A program made the translations under genes and the position numbers. From Lonicera japonica (taxonomy: Eukaryota; Streptophyta; Magnoliopsida; Dipsacales; Caprifoliaceae), in NCBI GenBank assembly GCA_021464415.1, contig CM038466.1, forward strand, positions 27,777,017-27,841,016: a DNA stretch of 64,000 nt. Direction: 5' to 3'. The stretch's first letter is position 1, and every line of letters starts with the position of its first letter. Below the pieces are notes generated by a model, which saw only the letters and a list, made by a program, of their open reading frames with translations, did not search any database and was not told the DNA's origin. Below are positions 1 to 9,085 of the stretch, one piece after another.

Positions 1-442
1 ATATATCCACAAATTCATCAAGTATAAGATTAAATTTCATTCAATTAATATTGCTGACTTTCGTACACGTTCGATATAAATATAGAACTCACTTGGAGCT
101 AATTTAATTGAAAAACTAAATTAGTAAATATTCGAATATTGTAATAAAAAAGTATTAAATGTTTTAGTTATAGACAAGTGATTAATACACAAATTTGAAA
201 ATTAATGACCCCAAAAGTCATTGCAAATATTATTATTGATAATAGTTATTACACTCATTTTTAATAACCCATCACTCATCTACCCCTTTGTGAGAATCCG
301 CAAATGCGACCCCCGGGTCTCGGCCCCTGGTTCTGGGAGTCTGAAACATCGGAAAGGATTCCGTTGTTCCATTTGCTTCTATGTGTTGATAATTCATATC
401 GGGTGTCCCTCTATCCTATTTCTAGATGCAAGAGGGTTCGTT
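1..442 (-). mobile_element. Leader region of a Gypsy-type retrotransposon (partial)
   Basis: On the minus strand this stretch follows the presumed primer binding site and would be the untranslated leader of an LTR retrotransposon whose body continues off the left edge. No coding domain is visible; the open frame at 221-667 crosses the PBS and LTR and matches no family I know. The assignment rests on position only. Confidence 0.4.
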
Positions 443-453
443 CAGAGTCGCCA
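443..453 (-). other. Putative primer binding site (tRNA-Arg type)
   Basis: Read on the minus strand the site is TGGCGACTCTG, the start of the tRNA-Arg-complementary PBS found in Tat/Ogre-type Gypsy elements (from memory). It lies at the inner edge of the LTR-like block. Its position right after a U5-like segment supports the minus-strand orientation. Confidence 0.5.
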
Positions 454-1165
454 GTACGTTTTACGAGAAAACGGACAAAATAGTCGTGTAAGAGGAAAGG
501 CTACAGGTAAGCCTTTCTTTACACGTTTTGTCTACGAAACCAGGATTTCTATAGGGTTCGGGAACTATATTACGGTTTGGGAAGGTGTTAAGCACCATTC
601 CGCCCTTTCGGTCTCTAGTGGTTTTATATGTTTACTCTATGTTGGAAAACTTGGATGCTTTTACTGATATTCTACTGCTTTCTGGAAATAACTAAAAAAA
701 AACCCGATTTTCAAGCGCGTTAGGAATCTACCATAACCTTGTCGCCACTTCGCTTACTAGGACGGGGATCGACCTGCCCGGTCAGGTCGCGGGGTGCGGG
801 GCAGCCCCCCGTTAGAAAAATCGAGTTTTAAACAAGTCTACAATAAAACTAATATACAAATATCTTATTTAATTACTAGAAGAGACTTTAGTTACCTTCC
901 CGGCGATATATATAAGATAAGAGAGAGAAAATATAATACGGCAGAGAAGACCTCTGACGGATATCAGCTTTCCTCTTAGAAATATTTCCGGCGGTCTGAC
1001 TCTAGAATGTGGCACTCCGGGTGCCAAGATTAGATCCGAGACTCTGGCGGAAATAAATGTTATCGCAGATGCTTCCAAAGAAGGCTTAAAGATTAGAAAA
1101 TATCAGAGAGAATAAGGAATTTGTGGCGAGAAGTTGCCGTCTAGAACCCATGGGGGTGTTGGCCC

Positions 1166-1173
1166 TATTTATA
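1166..1173 (-). promoter_or_regulatory. LTR TATA box
   Basis: TATAAATA on the minus strand, about 16 bases downstream (in element orientation) of the nearest palindrome copy at 1189-1200. It is the only good TATA motif in the LTR and marks the U3/R region, with transcription expected to start near 1135-1140. Confidence 0.5.
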
Positions 1174-1188
1174 GTGCTCGGGATAGAT

Positions 1189-1483
1189 TGTCGCGCGACA
1201 TTCCCAAAAAAGGAGAAGTGTCGCGCAACAAACCTGATCACTGTACCTGTTTGTCGCGCGACATATCTCTTTGTCGCGCGACAAACGGCTGAAGTGATGG
1301 ATTTTGACACTGTGATGTGTCAGAAAGTGGTTGGTCGGGTGCAGAGGGGTTTGTCGCGCGACAACGGCTGAAGTTATGGTTTGACACTGTGATGTGTCAG
1401 AAAAGTGGTTGGTCGGGTGCAGAGGGGTTTGTCGCGCGACATATCAGGGATTGTCGCGCGACAATGTGATATGTCGTGCGACA
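1189..1483. repeat. Array of eight TGTCGCGCGACA palindromes
   Basis: Copies of the perfect palindrome TGTCGCGCGACA, or one-base variants, lie at 1189, 1219 (variant), 1252, 1272, 1352, 1430, 1452 and 1472 (variant). Two copies flank direct repeats of about 80 bases (about 1280-1360 and 1361-1440). The surroundings are AT-rich, so the CGCG cores stand out. The array lies directly upstream of the LTR TATA box and could be an enhancer; the binding factor is unknown. Confidence 0.85.
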
Positions 1484-1622
1484 TCTCTCTAAAAAACAGG
1501 TTTGTTGGCCAACAACCCTCCTAGGGTAGTTTCGGGTGCTCGGGTGGGTCCGGACCCCGAAAACCAGTAGTTCTCAAAGGTCGTTAGGGTTCTTGGGGGG
1601 GTCACGGATCGGGGTGTCTACA

Positions 1623-2880
1623 CCCTTCCTCACATACATTCCACCCTTAGACAAAACTAACTTATCCAACTCAAACACTAGTCGTAAGTCAAGATTATTA
1701 AGCAACGAACTTGACACTAAGTTCTTCTGGACTTCGGGCACGTACACAACATTGTTTAGAGTCAATTCCTTTTCGAACGTCATCTTTAGAACTACTTTCC
1801 TTTTACCCATGATTTTAGAAGCGGTATAATTCTCATATACATTTTCTCCCCTTTTTTGATAGGATGAAAAATAGAGAACAAATTTCTATCAAAGCATACA
1901 TGACGGGTAGTACCCATATCAATCCACCATTCCTTCGGGTTTAAACCCATTGAATTCACCTCAATAACAACAGTTGAATGATTTATGTTAGAAACATCTT
2001 AAGCAATGTCTTAAATCATATTCGCTTCCTTGTTTTTGTTCCTCCTAAGAAACTTATAATCAACAAATTTGTGACAATTGAAGTATTTGCATTGAAACTT
2101 CGGCTTTTTTTCCCCAACTTAACTTCCTTGCCTTTGTTCTTTTTGGAACTTTGACAACGTTCCATCACATTTGCCTTAGCTGCAAAAGTAGTGGTATTGG
2201 TCCCTCTCTTTTCATATCCTTTGTATCTTCTTCAATTCGAAGTCTAACAATCATATCCTCCACTCCCATCCTTTCGTTTGCACTTTAAGTAATTCTTAAA
2301 GCCTTTTTTTGCTGGTGGCAATTTCTTAATTATACATGCCACTTGGAAGCTTTCACATAAAGATATCCCTTCAATATGTATCTCATGCAAGATTACTTGG
2401 AGTTTTTGACCTTGACTTATCACAGTCTTAGAATCAACTATTTTATAATATAAAAAGCAATCCACAATTAAATTCTTGGTGTTGGCATCCTTAGTTTTAT
2501 ATTTGTGATCTAGTGATTCATAGTTCCTTAGCCGTTTGCTTTTCAATTAATGTAAACATTGTATAGAAAATCAACCAAGCCATTCATAATGCAATTTGTG
2601 CATAGGTAATTGGAATGGTTCTAAGCATCCACATCATTAACTACTTGAATGTCTTGCTCACCCTCCTTGAGCTTTGGACGCTCTTCAATCAAGAACCGAG
2701 CAAGATTCAAAGTGGTCAAATAAAATAACATATTATGTTTCCACCTCTTGAATTCTTGCCCACTAGATTTCTTTGGTTTTTCTCCTTTTACCACTGAAAC
2801 ATGAGCAATAGTACGTGGCTTACACAACCGAAGGGTTAGCCACAGTATGAGCATGTAGGTTATGTCGGATCATCTCGATT
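1623..2880 (-). pseudogene. Decayed Copia gag-pol relic
   Basis: Minus-strand fragments recall Copia Gag and the pre-integrase segment. At 2621-2854 there is a Gag-like stretch with FKRWKHNMLFYLTTLNLARF; at 2244-2546 a further Gag stretch with LPPAKKGFKNYLK; and at 1624-1810 the segment VVYVPEVQKNLVSSSLLN followed by KLVLSKGGMYV. Frames are broken between the pieces and the zinc-knuckle region (about 2040-2160) is only a trace. The coding homology stops at 1623 where the Gypsy LTR begins, so the relic was the target of that insertion. It cannot encode a functional polyprotein. Confidence 0.75.
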
Positions 2881-3910
2881 ATATCATTCCAGTAGCCATT
2901 TTACTTTTTGAAATACTAAACAAAATTGTCAATCTAAAAATTATAATATAGCACTAATTGTTTTAAGATTATTATAATATAGCCGAATTGTAGTAAAATA
3001 ATTAATTGGAAATTGAAGAATTTAGAGAAAGGAAATTTTAAACCGATTCTTGTGTATCACATAATTTCCTTAAAATAATTACACCACCTAGCTCACCAGA
3101 ATGATTTGAGGCTTACTAATGGTGTTTGTTTCTTAGGATAAAATGGTTTAAAAGAGTCTATCTTAGCACTTTAGATATTTGTGGAATATATAAGAGAATA
3201 ACATCACCAATGTGCATTCTTGTATGCAAGAATTCATGCCTTTTCTAAATTGAAATTCGTGTCTGCAGGTGCGGGTGCACATAAGCCACATTATTCGTTG
3301 TGGAACCTTGATTTGCTCCCCTCCTTGCTGTTGCGAGAGAGAGCCTTATTTTTCTTGAATGCTTAACAAGCTATTAAGAGGTGATTCCTTATAAATCCAT
3401 TAATTTTTTCACAAAGTTCTCGTTTGGGACTTACCCTTTTCCATCCCAAAAAACTCACTTTGAATGACAAATTCTCATCAGATCTCCCTATAACCATTTC
3501 GAGCAAACAAATATAGGATTTCGATGTATTCACAGAGGAGAATACGAATATATAATAATCTTTAATTTCATAACCAAGTGTGAGGTCTCACCCAAAATTA
3601 ACCCTCAAAATAGCTACAAAATGTTTTATATTACGATTTTTCCAAGAATATAGATGTATAGTTGTTAAGCAAGAATCACAAAAAAGAACCACTAAGAGTG
3701 GCCTACTAGTCGCAATACTTAATTTACCTTTTGGTTCGACTAGGAGCTCCGGGTTGAATCTCGCAGTTGCAAAAGGCTATGGAAGTTAGTAGTAATATAT
3801 TCTACTATAAGCGGGGTTTAATTTAGTCAAGGTGCGCTCTGGCCCAAATACCTATAGCTAGTATAGACAGAATAAAAAATGAATGACAAGAACGACGTAT
3901 TTAATTACTC
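2881..3910. other. Intergenic stretch, nothing recognised
   Basis: AT-rich DNA without a supported gene. The only long open frame (3580-3789, plus) has no recognisable domain. No terminal inverted repeats or target duplications were found by eye. Confidence 0.5.
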
Positions 3911-4045
3911 TTTTCAAATGGACAAGTGATTAATATAAAGAATGTAAAATAACACCCACAATTCATTCCAAGCATGGGATAGAGTATATATAGAATAAAA
4001 CATAAAACATTAATGGATTGTGACATTAGAAATCCATGTATTTTA

Positions 4046-4332
4046 GGCTCCGTTTTATTGCAAAGATGGAAAAAGAAAATAAATTTAGTTAGTTTGTGTG
4101 AAAAGATAGAAAATAAGGTGAGAGATGTTATTCATTTTATGAGTATATATATCCTCCATCCTTCAATATTTTTGGTGAAAAATTTTTACTCACCACCCAG
4201 CAAAGAAAATTTCTTCATGGAAAAACTTAAAAATCAAGAGCATGTCGCCTCTTTCACTCAATTTATTTTCCATCTTTTTATCAAAACTAACTCAATTTAT
4301 TTTCAATTTCTACTTTACAATCAAATGGAGCC
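4046..4332. mobile_element. PIF/Harbinger-like MITE, 287 bp, TSD TTA
   Basis: Terminal inverted repeats begin GGCTCCGTTTTATTGCAAAG on the left and, as the reverse complement of the right end, GGCTCCATTTGATTGTAAAG. The element is flanked by TTA (4043-4045 and 4333-4335), the three-base duplication expected of Tourist/Harbinger MITEs. The paralogous flank of the next PMEI gene (near 13960) is an empty site reading straight through. It lies about 100 bases downstream of the first PMEI gene. Confidence 0.85.
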
Positions 4333-4431
4333 TTAGATGTCATATTCACAACAAAAAAATCCTTTATTGGAGCTACTTGGGCAATTTAGCAGAGCAATAA
4401 AAATAGATACTAAAAGGCTAACACCTCATTT

Positions 4432-4959
4432 CTAAATAAGATTTACACTGACCAATGCCATTTTGATGAGCAGTTTCATTTGCCTATTCTTTTCAGCTAA
4501 CTCAAGAGAACTCTTAGCATTTTTTTGACAATCATCAACAGGTTTATCTGTTCTAGATTCAACAAAAGCCACATATTTGTAATCTTGTCTAGCCATTGAA
4601 TTGTTAGCTTCCTCGAATTGAGCTCCAACGTAACGATAGCCATCTAGACAGCGTTTGTAAAGGTCTTGTAGAGTTTTATTCTTCTCAGAACCAATCAATC
4701 CCTCTATAAATACCTCGGTGGTGGTCGAAGCTTGCATCGATTGAGTAATCGTTATTTCAGTAAGACCAACAATATCTGTTGTTGGAGAAGGCAAGTTTTT
4801 GTTAAAAACATTGCTACAAAATGCATAATCTGAAGTTTGGCTACAAATTTTGGAGATTAGGGCTTGTGTATCATCATCACCTATGGAGGGTTGGATGACA
4901 AGAAAGATAGTGAATAATGAAGGAACTAGAGCTCTGATAAGAATAGGAAAACTAACCAT
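4432..4959 (-). CDS. PMEI/invertase-inhibitor-like protein, copy 1
   Basis: A 175-residue intronless protein of the plant pectin methylesterase / invertase inhibitor family, expected to be secreted to the cell wall or vacuole and to bind an enzyme one-to-one. Residues 1-27 form a hydrophobic signal peptide ending at PSIG. The four family cysteines are at 39, 48, 104 and 144, the pattern that makes two disulfides in this fold. Sequence alone does not tell an invertase target from a pectin methylesterase target. The start is the first ATG after a TATA box at 5033-5021. It ends VNLI, two residues shorter than copies 2-4, which end VNLIGK. It is the leftmost of six same-strand copies. Confidence 0.88.
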   Translation of the reverse strand: MVSFPILIRALVPSLFTIFLVIQPSIGDDDTQALISKICSQTSDYAFCSNVFNKNLPSPTTDIVGLTEITITQSMQASTTTEVFIEGLIGSEKNKTLQDLYKRCLDGYRYVGAQFEEANNSMARQDYKYVAFVESRTDKPVDDCQKNAKSSLELAEKNRQMKLLIKMALVSVNLI

Positions 4960-5020
4960 TTTTTTTAAATTTTTTTTTAAAGATGATAAACTAGTAATGA
5001 GGGAAGAAAGGGGTGAAGGA

Positions 5021-5033
5021 GTATTTATTTATA
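5021..5033 (-). promoter_or_regulatory. TATA box of PMEI copy 1
   Basis: TATAAATAAATAC on the minus strand, about 62 bases upstream of the ATG at 4959. The same block (TATA box, then a leader with TTCACCCCTTTCTTC) precedes the other copies, so promoter and leader were duplicated with the gene. Confidence 0.65.
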
Positions 5034-5119
5034 GGCATCTAGCCATAGTAGTAAATTTCAAGATGAATACTTTAACAATTGTAAATAACAAGTATAGTAA
5101 GAAAAGAAATTTTCAATAA

Positions 5120-6315
5120 CTACTTAACAAAGAAAAAAGATATGGAATCATTTCCGATCATGATAGATCGGTTACCTAATTAATGTGGTGTAATAATTAT
5201 ATAACAATAATAACTTGGTAGTGATCGTACCGGTGGGTACGCTGAAACAAATAAGATATAAACACTTAAACATAGTGACATTTATCGTAAAAAAGAAAAT
5301 AAGCTAGATACTTTATGTTTGAACAGTAATCCAAAATATACATTTACAAAATTTTATTTCTATACCAATGCATAAATAGAAAATCACACTACAAAATAAA
5401 TAAAAAATGCGGCATGAGCAATTCTTATCCTTTTCTTAAATCATTCTACTCACATAACTGGCAATCCTAGAGCATTCTGTTCCAAAATATACTTCTGATT
5501 TATGAAAGGTGTTTGAGAGTTATTAGTGCAATTTTGTCAATCAAACAAAAAAGAAGAAGTTAAAGTTCGTAAAACAAAATAAGGATGAATTTTTTTTATT
5601 TACACGCATCTAAATTAAAACATGATGAATTGAGGCAAATGGTAATAATGTAGGTTTGAAGATGAATGTGGGACCATTCACTTAACGATTTAGAGCATCT
5701 AATTTATGTGTAAATGTGTTTACGAATAACACTTATTCACTTCGTAAATCAATTATTTTTCTTAATTAATTTGTTTGCACATAATTTTGTAGCCGCAATA
5801 GATATATCTTGTTTTATTTATAAATTTTGATGAAATTTTTTTAAATAAAATTTAAAATTTGAACTTAAAATTATGACACTTCAATTTTTTTAGAAAGAAA
5901 GCATGAGAGAAAATTTATAGACGAGTAGAGATTTCGGGGTATTTTTTGTGTGAAGTGGGAATGTTATTGGTTTGTGTGAGAGAAAAAAAACCTCATTCAA
6001 GGGCTTAAGCTTGGTGATATACCAATTATTTGCATTATGAACTTTTATATCGAAGGATTTTAAGAAGTAGTAGTGTGGTCAAATTTTATATTTTATAATC
6101 TAAATGGCAAACAAATATGTTGTGATTTTTTTTTGCCATTAATTACCTACAATTAATTTGAGCAAAAAAAAGCCAACAACCTTCTTACATAACGGTAAGT
6201 ACTAAACGGCATTTGAGAAGGGTGACGAATTAAGGATCAAGGGTCGAATTCCACCGGTGTAATCCTCCGGTAAAAAATATGGAATTTGGAGTGCAGAAAA
6301 GTAGAAGTCCATTAT
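5120..6315. other. Intergenic stretch with a possible degenerate MITE
   Basis: AT-rich, no gene recognised. A segment at about 5690-6000 (starting with a GAGCATCTAATTT motif and containing a long AT-rich core) resembles the MITE-like blocks at 19180 and 33540, but its right end is unclear. Confidence 0.35.
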
Positions 6316-6320
6316 ATCGT

Positions 6321-6579
6321 TGTTAGAAATATAAAGTAGAAGAGATGTAAATTGCTTGAATGAATAAATCAATACAATGAGACCCTTTATATAGGTGTAT
6401 ACATGAGTATAAATAAGGTAAATGGAAAACCCTAATTATAAAGGGTATACATGAGTAGAAATAAAGTAAATGGATAATTCTCTATACCATAATTACAAGA
6501 TTGAGATCGCTCAAATATGGTAAGCTAAATATGAAAGTTAACTATAGGATATTATACAATATTCTACAATATTCTAACA
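6321..6579 (-). repeat. Copia 3' LTR
   Basis: The left LTR, 3' in element orientation. A purine-rich run (TGCGGGGGGA on the minus strand, about 6580-6590) borders it on the inside and serves as polypurine tract. An internal duplication makes it 52 bases longer than its partner. Confidence 0.85.
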
Positions 6580-6592
6580 TCCCCCCGCAAAC

Positions 6593-7736
6593 TCAAGGTG
6601 GTAAATGGGAGGTCAACTTGAATTTGGAAAGCAAATTCTGAAATCGACCTGGCGGATGAACTTTAGTGAATATGTCGGCGGGTTGATTTATGGATGAGAT
6701 GGAGATGAGACGAATAGTGTTGCTATATACATGTTGGCGAATAAAGTGACAGTCAATCTTAATATGTTTCGTCCGTTCATGAAAGATGTCATTGTGAACA
6801 ATCTGGATAGCGCGATTATCACATCCAATGACAGTTGGAAGATGTTGAGGAACTCCCATATCTAATAGGAACCAGCGTAGCCATACGAGTTATTGGGTGG
6901 TGTCAGCAAGAGCACAATACTCTGCTTCTGTACTGGAGCGGGAAACGAATGATTGCTTCTTGCTACGCCAAGATATGAGTGAATCTCCCAAGAAGATGCA
7001 GTAACCGGTAGTTGATTGTCTGTTAATTGGATCACCAGCCCAGTCAGAATCAGAAAAGGCACGAAGTTCAAGAGAGGACGTAAATGAAAAATGTAGACCG
7101 TGAAACATTGTCCTTTTGATGTATCTAAGATTGCGTAGAATAGTATCATAATGAGTGGACCGTGGAGCAGACATAAACTAACTAACTATGTGGACGGCAT
7201 GGGCAATGTCTGGGCTAGTGACGATGAGATAGACTAGGCTACCAACTATATGTCGATACAAAGTGGCATCATCAAGAAAAGTACCATCAAGAGGGGTAAG
7301 TCTGGTACTAGTTTCTAATGGAGTAAGTGCAGTTTTGTAGTCAGTGAGACCCGCACGAGCAAGACTATCATAAGCATATTTGGCCTGTGAAAGATAGTAA
7401 CCAGCAGAGTCAGATAACACTTGAAAACCCAAAAAATAATTTAGTCGACCAAGATCTTTCATCTTAAAATGACGGCTGAGAGATTGTTTAAGCTCAGAGA
7501 TACCATTAATATCGTCTCTAGTAATAATCATATCATCCACGTAAAGAATCAGAAGCGTAATACCAGTATCCCTCTTTCTGATAAATAACCTATAGTCATG
7601 AACACTATATGTGAAGCCTAGTGTGTGAATAGTATAACTGAACTTTTCAAACCAAGCACGAGGAGCTTGTTTAAGACCATATAAGGCACGGCAGAGCTTG
7701 CACACTTGAGATGAAGGGTGAGGAAACCATGGAGGA
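6593..7736 (-). pseudogene. Copia reverse transcriptase and RNase H (disrupted)
   Basis: The minus-strand frame 7705-7178 carries the C-terminal half of the reverse transcriptase with ALYGLKQAPRAWF and the catalytic LYVDDMII. RNase H follows at 7174-6890 with FSDSDWAGD and SRSSTEAEY, then at 6859-6593 with ERTKHIKIDCHFIR and QPADIFTK. Stops near 7176 and 6887 split the frame. The nested element at 7737 cuts it off from the N-terminal half of RT. Spacing and motifs are those of ordinary Ty1/Copia pol. Confidence 0.9.
7732..7736. repeat. Target-site duplication GAGGA of the nested element
   Basis: GAGGA at 7732-7736 is repeated at 10573-10577, exactly bracketing TGTAAC...GTTACA. A perfect five-base duplication shows that the whole 7737-10572 block entered in a single integrase-type event. 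Confidence 0.85.
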
Positions 7737-8074
7737 TGTAACGACCCGGTCCCACCTCAGTACGATATTGTCCGCTTTGGGTAGCGTCCAGTCGGGCCCC
7801 AGTCCCGGAACGTCTACCCTCACGGCTTTGTTTTTGGGAGGCTCACTGACTTCGGATCCCGTGAGAACTCCGAAGTTAAGCGTGCTTGGACCAGAGCAAT
7901 CCCAGGATCCCATGAGAACTCCGAAGTTAAGCGTGCTTGGACCAGAGCAATCCCAGGATGGGTCGTAAGCCTCCCAAAAACAAAGCCGTGAGGGTAGACG
8001 TTCCGGGGCTGAGGCCCGGCTGGATGCTACCCAAAGCGGACAATATCGTACTGAGGTGGGACCGGGTCATTACA
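7737..8074. repeat. Long inverted repeat (107-base arms) enclosing 5S-like core
   Basis: The left arm 7737-7843 and the reverse complement of the right arm 7968-8074 match almost base for base, with about half a dozen differences. The 124-base spacer between them is mostly 5S rRNA-derived. The block starts TGTAAC and ends CATTACA just before the PBS, the position of a 5' LTR. The RNA would fold into a long hairpin with the 5S segments in the loop. Confidence 0.85.
7854..7963 (+). other. Two tandem 5S rRNA-derived segments
   Basis: Two 51-base units (7854-7904 and 7905-7955) begin GGATCCC and contain AACTCCGAAGTTAAGCGTGC, the middle of plant 5S rRNA with its A box. After the second unit comes GGATGGGT, the start of the C-box region. 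The units differ at one base. They cover roughly 5S positions 30-85; the 5' and 3' ends of the rRNA are missing, so this is not a working 5S gene. Cassandra TRIM elements are known to carry 5S sequence in their LTRs, so this terminus is probably related. Confidence 0.8.
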
Positions 8075-8077
8075 AAT

Positions 8078-8089
8078 TGGTATCAGAGC
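8078..8089 (+). other. Primer binding site, initiator tRNA-Met type
   Basis: TGGTATCAGAGC, the standard plant retroelement PBS complementary to initiator tRNA-Met, three bases after the end of the foldback block. It fixes the orientation of the nested element as plus, opposite to its Copia host. Confidence 0.85.
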
Positions 8090-8210
8090 ATATGTTTGCG
8101 ATTTACTTGGGTTGTGGGACGAAATATGTGAAATATGAAATGAACTGTATTTTTTTATGAATATGTGTATATCAGGTTATCATGATATTTTTCTTGTTTG
8201 CGTATAGTGA

Positions 8211-9085
8211 ATGGCGACTCCACCAGATGATGGGGTGAATCATGCCACTCACGAGAGTTCTACCTCGGGAGGGGAGTCTGTAGATGCTATTCGTGCGATA
8301 GCTCAGGAGTTGGCCAATGTATTGGTTCATACCGAACAACCTCGAGAGAGAGTTCAGGAGAATCGGGCTATGGTGGCCCTCGAGAAGTTTAAAAAGTTAT
8401 CTTCTCTTACTTTTAATGGGATATCCGGTCCCGATACAGCGGAGTCGTGGCTCGATCAGATAGAGAGAGCATTTGATGTCATGCATTTATCGGATGATTT
8501 GAGACTCAGCTTTGGTACATATTAGTTGATTGATCAGGCAGGTGTCTGGTGGAGGAATGTGTCGAGAAGGGCAGATGCTCCTACTACCTGGGAGCAATTC
8601 ACCCAGTTGTTTTTAGAGCGTTATTTCTCACCGGTCCATCGTAGTATCAAGAGGGATGAGTTTCGTTCCCTTATCCAAGGGAATATGTCCGTGACGGAGT
8701 ATGAGGCAAAGTTTAAAAGTCTGAGCCGTTTTGAGAAAGGTTTAGATAGTGATCTTGAGGAGAAGATACGTTTATTTCTGAAAGGGTTGAAGCCTTCTAT
8801 CAGAGAGAAGGTATATCACTTAAGCTATAATAGTATGATTGAAGCTGTGAGAGTGGCCATGAAAGTGGAGCAGGAGAGAGCAGACGCCAGTAGGTTCCTA
8901 GAAAGGAAAAGGGGTATCGAGGGGAGGAAATCGGGTAATCAAGAGAAGAAGCATAGAGGTGATTCAGGATCTTCCAGTGGCAGTGTTGGTAGAAACCGTT
9001 TTTCGGGGAGCAGTAGCGAGCACCAGGGACAGAGAAAGAGGGTTTATTATGCGTGCGGTAAACCGGGACATATTCGTAGGGGTTT
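8211..9085 (+). pseudogene. Truncated Gypsy Gag
   Basis: The frame begins MATPPDDGVNHATH and gives a Gypsy-type retrotransposon Gag (FNGISGPDTAESWLDQIERAF, WEQFTQLFLERYF, EYEAKFKSLSRF). A TAG at 8523-8525 is the only internal stop; the frame continues unchanged beyond it. The C-terminal zinc knuckle is broken twice: the first cysteine is tyrosine (VYYACGKPGH) and homology ends after GHIRR, where pol has been deleted and AT-rich LTR-like sequence follows. Confidence 0.85.

Larger units (their letters stand above)
454..1622 (-). mobile_element. LTR of a minus-strand Gypsy-type retrotransposon
   Basis: Read on the minus strand, the block starts at 1622 with TGTAGACACCCC, a typical plant LTR start, and runs about 1.17 kb to the PBS. 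The U3 holds eight copies of a 12-base palindrome (1189-1483) and an 80-base tandem duplication. A TATAAATA box follows at 1173-1166. The inner boundary is uncertain because no clean CA end is visible before the PBS. The LTR interrupts a Copia relic whose coding frame breaks off exactly at 1622/1623. The second LTR is outside the window. Confidence 0.6.

Noticed and set aside
221..667. A 148-codon plus-strand gene
   Set aside because: It lies antisense across the LTR/PBS of a Gypsy element and has no domain or codon signature.
1189..1483. CRISPR-like array of short repeats
   Set aside because: Repeats are only 12 bases, spacing is irregular, and the context is a plant LTR.
7854..7963. A functional 5S rRNA gene
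   Set aside because: Only the middle of 5S is present, twice; the ends and most of the C box are missing.
7711..7968. Frame with the repeated peptide RTPKLSVLGPEQSQD
   Set aside because: It is a translation of the 5S rRNA-derived repeat inside the foldback and not a protein gene.
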